Of a stretch of 64,000 nt of DNA, positions 34,870 through 45,082 are shown piece by piece. The stretch's first letter is position 1. Every line of letters starts with the position of its first letter. Position numbers and translations under genes: made by a program. Below the pieces are notes generated by a model that did not search any database, was not told the origin of the DNA, and saw only the letters and a list, made by a program, of their open reading frames with translations. The stretch comes from UTCFX2 sp963788145 (GTDB lineage Bacteria; Chloroflexota; Anaerolineae; Anaerolineales; UBA4823). The DNA lies in the NCBI GenBank assembly GCA_963788145.1, contig CAWBFQ010000003.1, forward strand, positions 620,001 through 684,000, given 5' to 3'.

Positions 34870-36983
34870 AATATGCTTCGCTTATTTGGATTAAGCCAGG
34901 CAAGGATTTGATGGGCGATCCTGGTGACGGTTGGGCGGAAATGAACGAGCCATTCGACAAAGAGAATTAGAGCAGCTAACCCGGCTACCCAGCGCCAAAA
35001 TTCCCGCGGATAGGTGTTATCTGGGGAGTTCTGGGTGGTTTCATTTTGACGGCTTGGGGCATTACCGGTTGCTGCTGGTATTTTAGAAATGGCCATTCTT
35101 TGGGGAGCAATCCGCGATTCTTCTGGTGAGAACAAATTCACTACAAATGGTATGCTGAGATTATCACCGAAATTGACTTGGTAAACTCCAAGTTGGCTGG
35201 TATCGGCGAAGATCAATTCGCCGGATTGGAGATCGAGACTAGTGACGATGCCATCTGGGCGAGTGATTGTTATGTCTTCCGAAATGGTCTTCGTTTCAAA
35301 TGGGCCGCCATTATCTGGGTGACTGGTGGGTAGAAGGCCGGTCAAGACCAGTGGCACGCCTGGAGACAGGCTTACCGGGATGGGACCGGTCTGTCCAGGG
35401 GTTAGCCATGCTATCAATTGGCTGAACAAAATCGGAAAAGCAACCTGGAGCGGCAGGTCGGAGTGATTCAGGCTGAATGCCAATACAGCCACCCGCCGCC
35501 CGTCTTTCTCTCCGATCGCGAGCAAGGGAGGGCGTGGGCGGGGCGAGGTGGCATCTTCAATCAGCGGTTTGACCCACGGCGCAAGCGTAAGCTCCGAAGC
35601 ATCCAGGATGTTGACACCACTCAATTCGACATTCTCGATGATCGGATCGATTGGTTCGACCGCTGTCGGTACTGGCAGTGTGATCTGGTCGGTAACAGTG
35701 AAGAAAAAGCTGCTTTGGAGTGGGGCAATCATCAACAGGTTGGTTTTTGGAATGCCTGCTTGATCTGGTATTACCTGGTCGAAAATGATCAAAGCCGGAT
35801 TCCCGGATTCTATAGAATGCAAGAGTGAGCCTGAAACTGGGGTTGGTAGGTTATCATCGTTTTCGGTGGAACTGTTTTCAGGCTGCAGCAGGTTTCGGAC
35901 TTCATCCGGCTTAAGCAAAGTCAATCGGACACCCGGGATCAGGCTCAGAGCTGTTTCAAGGAAGAGATTCCCGTTCCCGACGAGGGTGATTGTGAGCGGC
36001 TCGGATTGACGGACAACAGCATATGCGCGATCGTCCAGATCAAGATAATCTGGAGCGGAGACCGGTGGGGCCAAGCCATCCGCTACAGCAGTGCTGGGTA
36101 GCAGACGCGCTTCAATCAAAATGGTGTCGCTCAAGATGTCGCTTGCCAGGATGGATTGCTCACTATTTGGAGCGATTTCCAGATCGGTGACGCTTACTGG
36201 GGCACCATCGGCGTAAAATGCTACCCGCCGTTTGACAGAGTCCGGGCTGTAGTTGGCGATTTGGGCGAAAATAGTCAGGGTCTGGTCGCTTGGGTTAGCC
36301 TGCAGAGTGAGCAGTTCAATAGCCTGGTTCTCAGAACGGCTGCCAATTGTGATGAAATGGAGCATCGATGGGTCAATACCGCTCCGATCGGGCAACTCAA
36401 CGTTGCCATCTGAGAGAATAACGATTTGAGTATCACTCCGGCGCTGGGCAACCGCGGCTGCGATCTGCAGGGCGGACTTCATATCGCTCCCTTCGGAGCC
36501 AACCTGGATCTGGTTGATGACCTGGCGGATAAAACGCCGGTCAGTGCTGAGCGATATTAGGGTGCGAGGCGAGTCTTCAGCTGTGAGTACCGTTATGCGA
36601 GCATCAGTGGGGAGATTATCTACAATTTGAAGCGCCTGTTGGCGAGCTGCTTCCAGGCGGGTTGGAGCTCCATCTCTGGCCGCCATGCTGGCGGAAGTGT
36701 CGAAAATTAACACCAAGGTCCGGCTGTTGATACCTTGGGCATCACGGGTAGGCTGTGCGATTGCCAAAATCAGCACAATTAAGAACAATAACTGAAGAAA
36801 GAGGAGCAAATTGCGTTGAAGGCGCTGCCAGGGTGCATTTGCCTGGCGGTCCTGCACCATGCGCTGCCAGAGATATGTGCTGGAAATAATCCTTTCCTCC
36901 CGGCGCAGTTTGAGCAAGTAGAGCAGAATGATCAGTGGAATCAATAAGGCTAACCACAGGGCGGATGGATTTTGAAAATTCAT
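34866..36983 (-). CDS. BatA-like VWA membrane protein
   Basis: A 705-residue protein. The N-terminal BatA-type double helix (NPSALWLALLIPLIILLYLL and LLLFLQLLFLIVLILAIAQP) brackets the conserved LKLRREERI loop, followed by a VWA domain with MIDAS IFDTSASMAARDGAPTRL and QIVILSDGN, a beta-sandwich region, a second amidotransferase-like stretch and a C-terminal helix (WVAGLAALILFVEWLVHF). The ATG at 36983 overlaps the DUF58 stop (ATGA); the longer frame from 37010 is unnecessary. BatA proteins work with MoxR ATPases; here a pair of large VWA proteins takes the place of BatA/BatB. Confidence 0.88.
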   Translation of the reverse strand: MNFQNPSALWLALLIPLIILLYLLKLRREERIISSTYLWQRMVQDRQANAPWQRLQRNLLLFLQLLFLIVLILAIAQPTRDAQGINSRTLVLIFDTSASMAARDGAPTRLEAARQQALQIVDNLPTDARITVLTAEDSPRTLISLSTDRRFIRQVINQIQVGSEGSDMKSALQIAAAVAQRRSDTQIVILSDGNVELPDRSGIDPSMLHFITIGSRSENQAIELLTLQANPSDQTLTIFAQIANYSPDSVKRRVAFYADGAPVSVTDLEIAPNSEQSILASDILSDTILIEARLLPSTAVADGLAPPVSAPDYLDLDDRAYAVVRQSEPLTITLVGNGNLFLETALSLIPGVRLTLLKPDEVRNLLQPENSSTENDDNLPTPVSGSLLHSIESGNPALIIFDQVIPDQAGIPKTNLLMIAPLQSSFFFTVTDQITLPVPTAVEPIDPIIENVELSGVNILDASELTLAPWVKPLIEDATSPRPRPPLLAIGEKDGRRVAVLAFSLNHSDLPLQVAFPILFSQLIAWLTPGQTGPIPVSLSPGVPLVLTGLLPTSHPDNGGPFETKTISEDITITRPDGIVTSLDLQSGELIFADTSQLGVYQVNFGDNLSIPFVVNLFSPEESRIAPQRMAISKIPAATGNAPSRQNETTQNSPDNTYPREFWRWVAGLAALILFVEWLVHFRPTVTRIAHQILAWLNPNKRSIL

Positions 36984-37895
36984 CGGAGTACTCTCTGGCC
37001 TGGTAGCCAAGCGAAAATGAGTTCTTCTAGTGGGAGCATGGTGGAGATTGGGATGTAAGAGATCGCCCGGCTTTGACAGAAGCGCTGCCAGGAAGTTTGC
37101 CAGTCTTGCAGATGAGATTGGTAACGCTGCAGGGTCTGGTAATCTGCGCTGATCTCGACCTGGGCATGGTTTTCTAAATCAACCAGACGGAAATCACCAT
37201 TTATAGATGGAGAGATTTCTTCAGGTGTGAGGATATGGATAATGGTGATTTCATTGCCACGACTGCGAAGAAGGCTGACGGCAGGTTGCCAGGTATCATC
37301 CATCAGATCGCTAAAAAGGATGATCGACCCTGGACGAGAAACTGCAGTCGTGTAAGCTGAGAAGTCCTGAATAGGGTGTGAGATGGGATGCACTGGATGG
37401 ATCTGCTAGAACTGCGGACATAGATTGAAGGAATGCGAACAGGCGCAAAGCTGAGCGCTTGCCGCGAACGGGAGGGAAGTGACTGGGACGTCCATAAGAG
37501 GAGAAAAGTGCAGATGCGGTCACCTGATCTAATCCAACCAGTCCGATATAACCCAAAGCAGCCGCGGCACGGGTGGCATAGCCGAGCTTATTCGGCTCGC
37601 CCCAATCCATAGATGGGCTGTTATCCAACAGCAAATGTAGCGTAATCTCTTCTTCTGCGATGTACAGCTTGATAAAAAGGCGCTCCAGGCGGGCGTAGGC
37701 ATTCCAATCGATCCGGCGGAAGTCATCACCGAGGCTGTATGGGCGAAAATCCGCAAATTCGATCGAATGACCGCGACGTGCGCTGCGCCTTTCACCCTGC
37801 ATCTGGCTTTTCGCAAGACTGCGGAACTGTAACGCCAGGCTTTCTAATCGCCGCAGGAACAATTCGCTGAAGAAGTGTTCGTCGCTTTTTTCCAT
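36980..37895 (-). CDS. DUF58 protein (one frame break)
   Basis: About 304 residues across a break near 37385-37395. The first part has the DUF58 core RRGHSIEFADFRPYSLGDDFRRIDWNAYARLERLFIKLYIAEEE and LLLDNSPSMDWG, a degenerate VWA MIDAS. The second part, in another frame, has TTAVSRPGSIILFSDLMDD and ends ELIFAWLPGQRVLR. Cytoplasmic; no helices. DUF58 proteins accompany MoxR ATPases in Bat-type operons and are thought to be their VWA-containing partners. The gene is 35 bases after moxR and overlaps the next gene by ATGA. Confidence 0.85.
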
Positions 37896-37930
37896 ATTCG
37901 AGCCTGTTAGAAATCAGATCACGGGTGGAA

Positions 37931-38974
37931 TCATTGTGCAGTTGGAATTGCCTCGTTGAGCTGTTGGATGATATCGTCTGCTGAGATTCCTTCGGCCTGG
38001 GCTTCAAAATTTAAGATCAAACGGTGGCGCAAAGCGGGCAAGGAAGCCAGACGGATATCATCATAGGCGACGTTGTAGCGCCCATCCAATAAGGCAAAAA
38101 TCTTCCCAGCCAGGATCATGGCTTGCAGACCACGAGGGCTGGCTCCATAGCGGATAAAAGCCTGTACGATTTTCGGCGCCTGCGGATTTTCCGGATGGGT
38201 AGACTTCAGCAAACGCGCAGCGAAGCTAGTGACGTGCGGAGCAATCGGAATCCCGCGGGCAAGCGTATTCATCGCCAGGATGGTTGGCCCATCGGCTACT
38301 TTTTCGGCGGAAGTGATCTCAGCGGATGTCGTCCGTTGGGCGATCTCAACCAGTTCCTCAACAGACGGGAAGGGCACGTTGATTTTGAAGAAGAAGCGAT
38401 CAAGCTGAGCTTCGGGAAGCGGGTAAGTCCCTTCCATTTCAAGCGGGTTCTGGGTCGCCAACACGAAGAAAGGTTCCGGTAGGTGGCGGGTGGTTTTGGC
38501 GACTGTGACGGAATGCTCCTGCATCGCTTCCAGCATGGCGGACTGAGTCTTGGGGGTGGCGCGGTTAATCTCGTCGGCGAGCACGAGGTTGGCGAAGATC
38601 GGTCCAGATTCAAATTGGAACTGGCGATGACCATTTTCGTCTTCAATAATTAGATTTGTCCCGACGATATCCGATGGCATCAGGTCTGGGGTAAATTGGA
38701 TTCGAGAAAATGAGCAATCCACTGCCTGAGCGATTGTGCGCACCAGCATAGTTTTTCCCAGTCCAGGTACGCCTTCCAGCAGGGCGTTGCCACCCGCGAG
38801 CATGGTCACAAGGGACTGACGAACCAGCTCAGATTGACCAACTATCACCTGGCCAACCTGGTTTTCGATTTGTTTGACAGTTGAGATGAAAGTTTCAGGG
38901 GTGATTTCTTGGGAAATGAATGGGTCAATGTTTGCTGAAATGCTCGTCTCGTCGGGTATATGCATTGGATTCAT
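37931..38974 (-). CDS. MoxR-family AAA+ ATPase
   Basis: A 347-residue cytoplasmic AAA+ ATPase, AAA_3 type: Walker A GVPGLGKTM, Walker B VLADEINRATPKTQSAMLEAMQE, sensor 1 ATQNPLEMEGTYPLPEAQLDRF, sensor 2/lid YGASPRGLQAMI. MoxR proteins act as chaperones that insert cofactors or mature VWA-containing complexes. The gene lies between the Gln-rich membrane protein (ATGA overlap at 38971) and DUF58, the usual partner. Confidence 0.95.
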   Translation of the reverse strand: MNPMHIPDETSISANIDPFISQEITPETFISTVKQIENQVGQVIVGQSELVRQSLVTMLAGGNALLEGVPGLGKTMLVRTIAQAVDCSFSRIQFTPDLMPSDIVGTNLIIEDENGHRQFQFESGPIFANLVLADEINRATPKTQSAMLEAMQEHSVTVAKTTRHLPEPFFVLATQNPLEMEGTYPLPEAQLDRFFFKINVPFPSVEELVEIAQRTTSAEITSAEKVADGPTILAMNTLARGIPIAPHVTSFAARLLKSTHPENPQAPKIVQAFIRYGASPRGLQAMILAGKIFALLDGRYNVAYDDIRLASLPALRHRLILNFEAQAEGISADDIIQQLNEAIPTAQ

Positions 38975-40554
38975 TTCGGCTCCAGGGATGAAAAATATAA
39001 TCGAACGTATTCTTGAAGATTGGTGGGGATGTAGTTTTGCTGCATGGCTAGGTTTGCGGTATTGAGATACTGAAAAAAAACCTGGGAATAGGGCATCAAG
39101 GCTGGATTGGCCAGCCCGGCTTGAGAGGATTGTCCTTCAGTGGTGCTGGTTTGACCTTGATCCGTATCCTGCCCGGGGATGAAGAGTTGCTCGCCGTTTG
39201 CTGCAGAGCGTTGCCAGGGAGCAAAGACCTGGTCATCAAAAGCGCCAGTTTGAGCAGCGGAGGCGCTGCCGCGTGGATGAACATTGGTCCGTCCCCCTGT
39301 ACTGGGCGGAAGCTGGTTGGCTTGTGAGCCACCTCCAGAACCGGATGGCTGTCCAGAGCCTCCTCCCGGACCAGCAGGTTGGTTTGATCCCGGGCGGGTT
39401 TGACCCTGAAATTGGGCGGCCTGTCGCCCGACCTGGGCGAGCGCCTGTTGGCTGGATTGCGCCTGGTTAAGCATGCCTTCAATCGTCTGCTGAATACTAA
39501 GTTGTTGGTTAATCTGCTGCAAGGCAGCCTGCGATGTCTGAGCAGCAGTTTCTATAGCCTGGGGATTTCCATTCTGGAAAGCCTGTGCCAGCGAAGCGAG
39601 CGCCTGGCTCAATGAGATTTCACCAGCTTGTGATGCCTGGGTGGCCATTTGAGCTAATCTTTGAGTAGCTTCCTGGCGCTGTCTGGAGTCCATTTGGTCT
39701 AGCTCGGCCAGCAGATCTTGTAAGGCAGCGGAGGCTGGATCCGACAAGTCAGCCACGGTTTTTTTTTCGGAAAGACTGGAGAGCTGAGAAGTCAGCGTTT
39801 CGAGATAAGCCTGTTTTATCCCTATGTTTGGGTCGAGATTCTGACGAAGCTGTTCTTCAAAACGGTCGAGATCAGCCAGGGCTTGCTCTAGATCACCGGG
39901 ATTGGATTTGAGCGCCCGCTCAAGATCGTCCAATTGGCGGAGCAGTTCCTCTCTTTGGGCAGGGGTGAGATGTTCAGAAGAATCGCCTGATTCTAATTGT
40001 TGACGAATGGTCGCCATTTTCTCGGCTTCTGCCAGAATGGCTTGTTTGAAAGCGGCTTGCTCTTGCAGGCGAGAATCCATTGGATTCGGCAGCCAGATCG
40101 AGAGGATGGAAAGGCTGAAGATCACTCCGGCAATTGCAATCGGCCGGCGAAGCCAGATAAAAGGAAAAGCCTGGGGAGGGCGCAAACCGGAGACATGATA
40201 AAGCGCATCCGCACGTAAGCGCAGACGGAATATTTGGGGTACGCCGGCGATATCCTTAAGAGCAATCGCGCTCGATAGACGTTCTTTCAATCCGAGAGAG
40301 GCATCCAATCGCAAGGCGGTTTGCATGAGCGAGGTGGGTTTGAAGACGGTGTAGATTATGACTGCAGCAAACCATACCAGGATTGGAAGTCCGGACCAGA
40401 TCGAGATGCCAGGGATTGGAATAAGACGCCCGACGATTTGAATGAGGAGCATCGCTGTAGTTGGAATCCAAAGCCCGCGTTGGGCGGTGAGCCAGCTGTC
40501 CAGGATGCGCAATCTATAGCGATATGCGCCTAGAATTTGATCCAGATCGTTCAT
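38971..40554 (-). CDS. Membrane protein with Gln-rich coiled coil
   Basis: A 527-residue protein. Two N-terminal membrane helices (about 31-74), a short loop, a third helix (IAIAGVIFSLSILSIWLP near 150), then a long helical region rich in Gln, Glu, Leu and Ala (about 170-375, e.g. QREELLRQLDDLERALKSNPGD and SQALASLAQAFQNGNPQAIETAAQTSQAALQQINQ), a Gly/Pro/Ser/Gln low-complexity linker, and a conserved end (YSQVFFQYLNTANLAMQQNYIPTNLQEYVRLYF). This plan is like the DUF4175-type proteins of Bat operons; exact family membership is not certain. Coupled by ATGA to both neighbours. Probably a structural scaffold. Confidence 0.72.
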   Translation of the reverse strand: MNDLDQILGAYRYRLRILDSWLTAQRGLWIPTTAMLLIQIVGRLIPIPGISIWSGLPILVWFAAVIIYTVFKPTSLMQTALRLDASLGLKERLSSAIALKDIAGVPQIFRLRLRADALYHVSGLRPPQAFPFIWLRRPIAIAGVIFSLSILSIWLPNPMDSRLQEQAAFKQAILAEAEKMATIRQQLESGDSSEHLTPAQREELLRQLDDLERALKSNPGDLEQALADLDRFEEQLRQNLDPNIGIKQAYLETLTSQLSSLSEKKTVADLSDPASAALQDLLAELDQMDSRQRQEATQRLAQMATQASQAGEISLSQALASLAQAFQNGNPQAIETAAQTSQAALQQINQQLSIQQTIEGMLNQAQSSQQALAQVGRQAAQFQGQTRPGSNQPAGPGGGSGQPSGSGGGSQANQLPPSTGGRTNVHPRGSASAAQTGAFDDQVFAPWQRSAANGEQLFIPGQDTDQGQTSTTEGQSSQAGLANPALMPYSQVFFQYLNTANLAMQQNYIPTNLQEYVRLYFSSLEPK

Positions 40555-41621
40555 TCGGAGACCGGCCGTTCAACAGCAGGATCAAGTGTTGGTGTGTTGG
40601 TTTCGACGATTTGGATGTTTTCATATCGATTGGTGGTCAGCAGATATCCTAATGAGATCGCGCCCATCAAGCCCAGGATCAATACAAGAGCTAGCAGGGC
40701 CTCTGACCACTGGATATGCCAACGACGAACAGGTTTTACCAGCCTGGAAGCCAGAAAATACAATAGAATGATGATCAGCAGGTAGAGGGGCAACATGTAA
40801 TGGTAAATTGGACGCGGGATGCTGTCCTGGCTGATGGGAGGCGTACCCATAATCCAATAAATTGGGCTACCCAACATCCAGAAAGCACTCGAAATGCTTT
40901 GCGGGTTGACCGATGAGGCAAACGTGGAAGAGACCACCACCAGCGGACTGAGCGAGAGAACCCAGCACGGCGGATCTCCCTGGACTATCATTCCAGATAG
41001 TATGCCAGCAAATAGAGGTCCGAAGAGGAGCAAGGCAATCACAAGATAAGAGACCACGGTTGCTTGGCTGGAGTGATTTAGCAAGGCAGAAAAGAACATG
41101 CCAATGACGCCAAATAAGACCGCAATTACGAGCAGAGCCAGCAGGGTTTTAATCATATCCCGAATGGAGACGCCGCCGTAAATAAAAACCAGGCTGGCTA
41201 AAGGGATTGCGACGAATAAGATCAAGAAAATATAACTCAAAGAGGAAATCAATTTTCCCCATAAAATGCTGGCAGGCGAAAGCGGGGTGACCAGAATCAT
41301 TTCATAGGTTTGTTTCTCCCGCTCCGAACTGATCTCTCCGGCAGTGACTGAAGGCGTGATCGCAGCTAATATCAGGAGTAGCAGAAAAGCAAGCCCGGCA
41401 AAGAGTACCTGGCCGATCAATGGGCTGACAGGAGCGGATGAATATAATGATGAAGCCAGTGTCATCCGATAGAGCGCATAGCCAACAAGAGTTAACAGGG
41501 TCAAAGTAACGGTCAAGGTGATGAAGGCGCGCCCGCCGCGCATACGCGAGCGCAGCTCCTTGACGATAATCGGGTTGATTGTCCAATATTTGTCCGAAAC
41601 CACCTTACGCATCAATTTCAT
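40551..41621 (-). CDS. ABC-2 type transporter permease
   Basis: A 356-residue inner-membrane permease with six or seven helices. Typical features are WTINPIIVKELRSRMRGGRAFITLTVTLT at the start and ISSEREKQTYEMILVTPLSPASILWGKLISS, the coupling-helix region of ABC-2 permeases of the Gld/Nos type. The ATG (41621-41619) overlaps the ATPase stop as TGATG. With the adjacent ATPase it forms an exporter built into the MoxR/VWA operon. Substrate unknown. Confidence 0.87.
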   Translation of the reverse strand: MKLMRKVVSDKYWTINPIIVKELRSRMRGGRAFITLTVTLTLLTLVGYALYRMTLASSLYSSAPVSPLIGQVLFAGLAFLLLLILAAITPSVTAGEISSEREKQTYEMILVTPLSPASILWGKLISSLSYIFLILFVAIPLASLVFIYGGVSIRDMIKTLLALLVIAVLFGVIGMFFSALLNHSSQATVVSYLVIALLLFGPLFAGILSGMIVQGDPPCWVLSLSPLVVVSSTFASSVNPQSISSAFWMLGSPIYWIMGTPPISQDSIPRPIYHYMLPLYLLIIILLYFLASRLVKPVRRWHIQWSEALLALVLILGLMGAISLGYLLTTNRYENIQIVETNTPTLDPAVERPVSE

Positions 41622-42569
41622 CAGCCCACCTCTCCCTGAGTCAGTCGCAGGAATGCTTCTTCCAGGTTGGTGATGGTTTCGTTAAAGGTAACAACACGGA
41701 TTTTCTCGAAGATCAGGTTTTCCAACAGGTCTGCCCTGGCGTTTTCGTCGCCACAGAATTCTATTTCAATGTAGTGGTTCCCATGATTTGGATCTTGTTG
41801 GAAAATATTTTGGACGGACGGGATTTGCTGGAGGATGGCGACTCCGCGGTTTGGGTCATTCAGCACCTGGATGGAGAGCGTGCGGTGGCCGGCTGCTTTC
41901 AGCAGCAATTCGTCTATCGAGCCGCTGACCACAAGTTGGCCGTGTTCCATGATTCGCGACCTGGTCGCATAACTCTGCCAGTTCTGAAAGGATGTGCGAA
42001 CTGAGCAAAATAGTTTTACCCATTGACTGCAATTCACGCAGCAGCTCGCGTATCTCGACCCTGGCGCGTGGGTCGAGAACCGGAGGCAGGCTCGTCCAAC
42101 AGAGAATCTGAGGATCGTGAACCAGGGCATGCGCCAGGCAAAGACGCTGGCGCATACCACGCGAGAGAGTGTGAACATAAACGTCCCGTTTCTCACTTAG
42201 ATCGACCAAGTCTAAAAGTTCGGAAATTGTGCGAGCTCGCCGCTCGGGGGACAGACGATAGCAGCGAGCATAGAAATCTAGGTATTCCCATACCAATAAA
42301 TTGTCGTAAACACCAAAGAAGTCCGGCATATATCCGATCAGCCATTGAATCTCACGCCAGTATTGTTTCTGAGATAGTTCATTCAAGCGGATATCCCCGC
42401 TGCTTGGCTCGAGCAGTCCCGCTAACATGCGCAAGGTGGTTGTTTTACCGGCGCCATTCGGTCCGATAAGCCCGAACAGAGAGCCGGTTGGGATTTTTAA
42501 ATTCAACTTTTTAACAGCCTGAATCTTGCCATAATGGCGAGACAAATCTCTTGTGGATACTGCGTACAT
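41621..42569 (-). CDS. ABC transporter ATP-binding protein (three frame breaks, scrambled Walker B)
   Basis: About 316 residues. Walker A GPNGAGKTTTLRM and signature LSRGMRQRLCLAHALVHDPQIL are intact. Directly after, the frame reads CWTSLPPV where the family has LLDEPASG; that sequence is present one frame over, so a base is missing before it and one is extra after it (42070-42100), and the frame is restored at LDPRARVEIRELL. A further break near 41960 joins ILSELAELCDQV to SRIMEHGQLVVSGSIDELLLKA and the C-terminal domain that ends LEEAFLRLTQGEVG. As deposited the Walker B acid and catalytic Glu are lost. The start at 42569 overlaps the upstream stop (TAATG). Confidence 0.82.
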
Positions 42570-45082
42570 TATGGTTTCTCGCCTTCTAGTCCCAACGCCA
42601 GGAAGTAGCAGTTTTGGCCATTCTCGATGGTCAAACAAATCTGGATCAGCCCATCATGGCGGACGAATGGGGGGCTGATTGATTGTGAGGGCTTGGGCAG
42701 GGGGATCAGGTTGACTCCCTGATTTAGCCCATTCAAGGGAGTCCATTTATCGGATTGCCAGTTATATAGATCTACCTGGGGTAGTGAGAAAATGGCACTG
42801 TCTGAAAAAATGGCTAACTGCAGATTGCTCAAGATTACACCTGCAGTCTGTGCAGGAAGACGAAACTCGAATATCGCTTCACCACGATTTACGTAGACGC
42901 CTGTTGAGCCGGGCATACCGCAGCTTCCGCCATCACGCGGATAGGAAACCAATGCGCCTGGGATGAGACCAACAGGAAAGGCGATCGGACCGCTCTCTGG
43001 CAACTGATAGTTGAGAGGCATCAGCGTGACGGATGTAGTTTGCTGACCCGGCTCAACACCTTGGATGCGAATTTCTGGGGGCGAATCTTCCATCCAGCCA
43101 ATGAAGATCGGCGTTTGAATGGATAGCGGTGCGGATGGTCCGTTATTGGCGGAAATATAAGGAGGAGTGCGCTCGAGGATATTTTCGATAAGAGAGCGGC
43201 GCGCTTCGAGCTTGCGCTGTTCAACTGTTGAAACGGCGCCGGTGATCTCTGGTTCGAACATGGCATAGCTGAGAGAAGCACCCAAGTTTGGTGAGGCCAA
43301 ATCTGTCAGATCTAGGCTAAACTTGGTTTTCGATCCTGGCTCGATTTTTCCAAGACTACTGAATTTCGTTCCTAACACAATATAAGCATCGTCGAAGGTA
43401 CGGGTAGTCTGATTGGTCAGCTCGCCACTGATTTGATCTGGCGAGAGGCGGAGTTGTCCCTGCAATGATCCAAAATCAGCTATAGAGCCTTCGATCATAA
43501 AACTCTGCATCGACCATTGATCGATGCCTAGTCCCTGTACGAGGGCTGGATCTCCCTGGACCAGCGTCATCACCCTCCCGCTGGCTGAATTAGTTGGGGG
43601 GCTAATTGACCCCCAAGGTTGGTCGTAGGGCGTGAGCGGACTGAGCAACCCGCCGCCTTTCACTTCGATCTGATAAGCAGTTTTGGCAGGGGAATACACT
43701 CCGACAAAACTATCAAAGTGGGCATTACCGCTCGGTTCAAGCTGGATCACAGAAATCTTGTTGACGAAAATATCCGTCCCATGCAAGGCGTACCCCAGGG
43801 CAAAGGAAGCCGCAGAGAAGAACAGCGTGATCAGCGGGATGGTGATCCAGGCCAGATGCAGTTTTCTTGATCGTTGCAGGATGAAATAGTTCGCTGGACC
43901 CACCATAATAATATAAACTACTAGCATTAATGCCAGGCTGCGCGCCGAGGGTAGATCCAAGACAGGAAGGTTGGAAAGCACGTATGGCATGTTGTTGGCA
44001 AACTGTTGGCGGGCGGAGCTATCTGTGGGTAGAGTATCAGGATAAGCAAATCCGGGGGAAAGAAGCTTATTCCAGAAGATGACCGCGCCATTCCATGCAT
44101 CGAAAGGTGATACAGCTGGATCCAAGGCGATGAAGTTCACTACGCCGCTGTCAACTGTCCATTCGGTTACCAGAGGGTAATTACCTTCTCCGGCAAGCAC
44201 CTGACCAGAATCGGTTTGGATTTGGGCGATGACAAAGGGTCCTAGAACCAAGATGGGATGGTCCTGACCGACGAATTTCTCAAGCCCAATCAGCGATTCT
44301 CTTGTTGTTGTGGAGATAAGATCGGCTGGATGAAGTGATGTTGGCAGCCCGGCGAGATTCAATTGGGCGCCAGACCCACCACCAATTACAAGCCGTCCAC
44401 CTTGCCGAACCCAGGTTTCAATCGCCCGGCTTTGCTCGAGGGTGAGGCTGGAAGTATCCACTTGATTGATCACCAGCAGGTCAAAAGAGCGCAAGCCTTC
44501 GAATTTCTCCGGAATCTGCGCCAAGGGGATATCCAACATGACCTTGGTACGTTTCATACCCGGCAACTCCGTCGTAGAGATTAAGGAGAGAGCGCCGCGT
44601 TCAGGCGAGATCAACCCGATCATATAATTGACATTTGGATTGGGATGTATATTGACGCTTTGGGAAGCCAGTAAAGTATCCCCTGAGGTTAGATCCACGC
44701 CGAGCTGGCGGGTAAAGTTATTTGGCAACACATAGACGGTCACGCGCTTGCGCGCGCCAGCTGGTAACTCCACCGGGGAGGAATAAACGATTGTTCCGCC
44801 GGATCCCAGGATGGGGATTTGAATTACAGCGTGAGTATCTGGGCCGCTGTTCTCCAGTTGGATGAGTACCGGCAGCCACTCACCATATTTGAAATGACCT
44901 TCGAAGGCAGGCGTAGCGTCCATCGAAATCCATTCTTGGAATTCTGGATCAGGGGTTTGCGCCAAAGCTGCAGAGGTCAAGGCGGAAATAAAACTAATGA
45001 CCAGCAGTGCAAGGCAAAAATTTGTTAGCCTGAAGGCTGGTTTTACATTAGAGATTTGCAGATGATAAGGACGAAGTTTCAC
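42569..45082 (-). CDS. Large exported membrane protein heading the MoxR/ABC operon
   Basis: An 837-residue protein, GTG start. Signal/anchor helix (FCLALLVISFISALTSAALAQ), an extracytoplasmic beta-sandwich region (FKYGEWLPVLIQLENSGPDTHAVIQIPI), a class I glutamine-amidotransferase-like domain (FDLLVINQVDTSSLTLEQSRAIETWVRQGGRLVIGGGSGA), a central helix pair (LALMLVVYIIMVGPANYFIL and ITIPLITLFFSAASFALGYAL), then another long extracytoplasmic beta-rich part to the C terminus. The plan is like GldG-type or 'DUF4350-like' partners of ABC-2 exporters, but I cannot place it in a named family. First gene of the operon, with a 157-base gap upstream that contains the terminator of the previous unit. 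Confidence 0.75.
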   Translation of the reverse strand: MKLRPYHLQISNVKPAFRLTNFCLALLVISFISALTSAALAQTPDPEFQEWISMDATPAFEGHFKYGEWLPVLIQLENSGPDTHAVIQIPILGSGGTIVYSSPVELPAGARKRVTVYVLPNNFTRQLGVDLTSGDTLLASQSVNIHPNPNVNYMIGLISPERGALSLISTTELPGMKRTKVMLDIPLAQIPEKFEGLRSFDLLVINQVDTSSLTLEQSRAIETWVRQGGRLVIGGGSGAQLNLAGLPTSLHPADLISTTTRESLIGLEKFVGQDHPILVLGPFVIAQIQTDSGQVLAGEGNYPLVTEWTVDSGVVNFIALDPAVSPFDAWNGAVIFWNKLLSPGFAYPDTLPTDSSARQQFANNMPYVLSNLPVLDLPSARSLALMLVVYIIMVGPANYFILQRSRKLHLAWITIPLITLFFSAASFALGYALHGTDIFVNKISVIQLEPSGNAHFDSFVGVYSPAKTAYQIEVKGGGLLSPLTPYDQPWGSISPPTNSASGRVMTLVQGDPALVQGLGIDQWSMQSFMIEGSIADFGSLQGQLRLSPDQISGELTNQTTRTFDDAYIVLGTKFSSLGKIEPGSKTKFSLDLTDLASPNLGASLSYAMFEPEITGAVSTVEQRKLEARRSLIENILERTPPYISANNGPSAPLSIQTPIFIGWMEDSPPEIRIQGVEPGQQTTSVTLMPLNYQLPESGPIAFPVGLIPGALVSYPRDGGSCGMPGSTGVYVNRGEAIFEFRLPAQTAGVILSNLQLAIFSDSAIFSLPQVDLYNWQSDKWTPLNGLNQGVNLIPLPKPSQSISPPFVRHDGLIQICLTIENGQNCYFLALGLEGEKP

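Noticed and set aside
41621..42196. Separate 191-codon gene downstream of the ABC ATPase
   Set aside because: Its first part is out-of-frame ATPase sequence. Only the part after the break near 41960 matches the ABC C-terminal domain, so it belongs to the ATPase.
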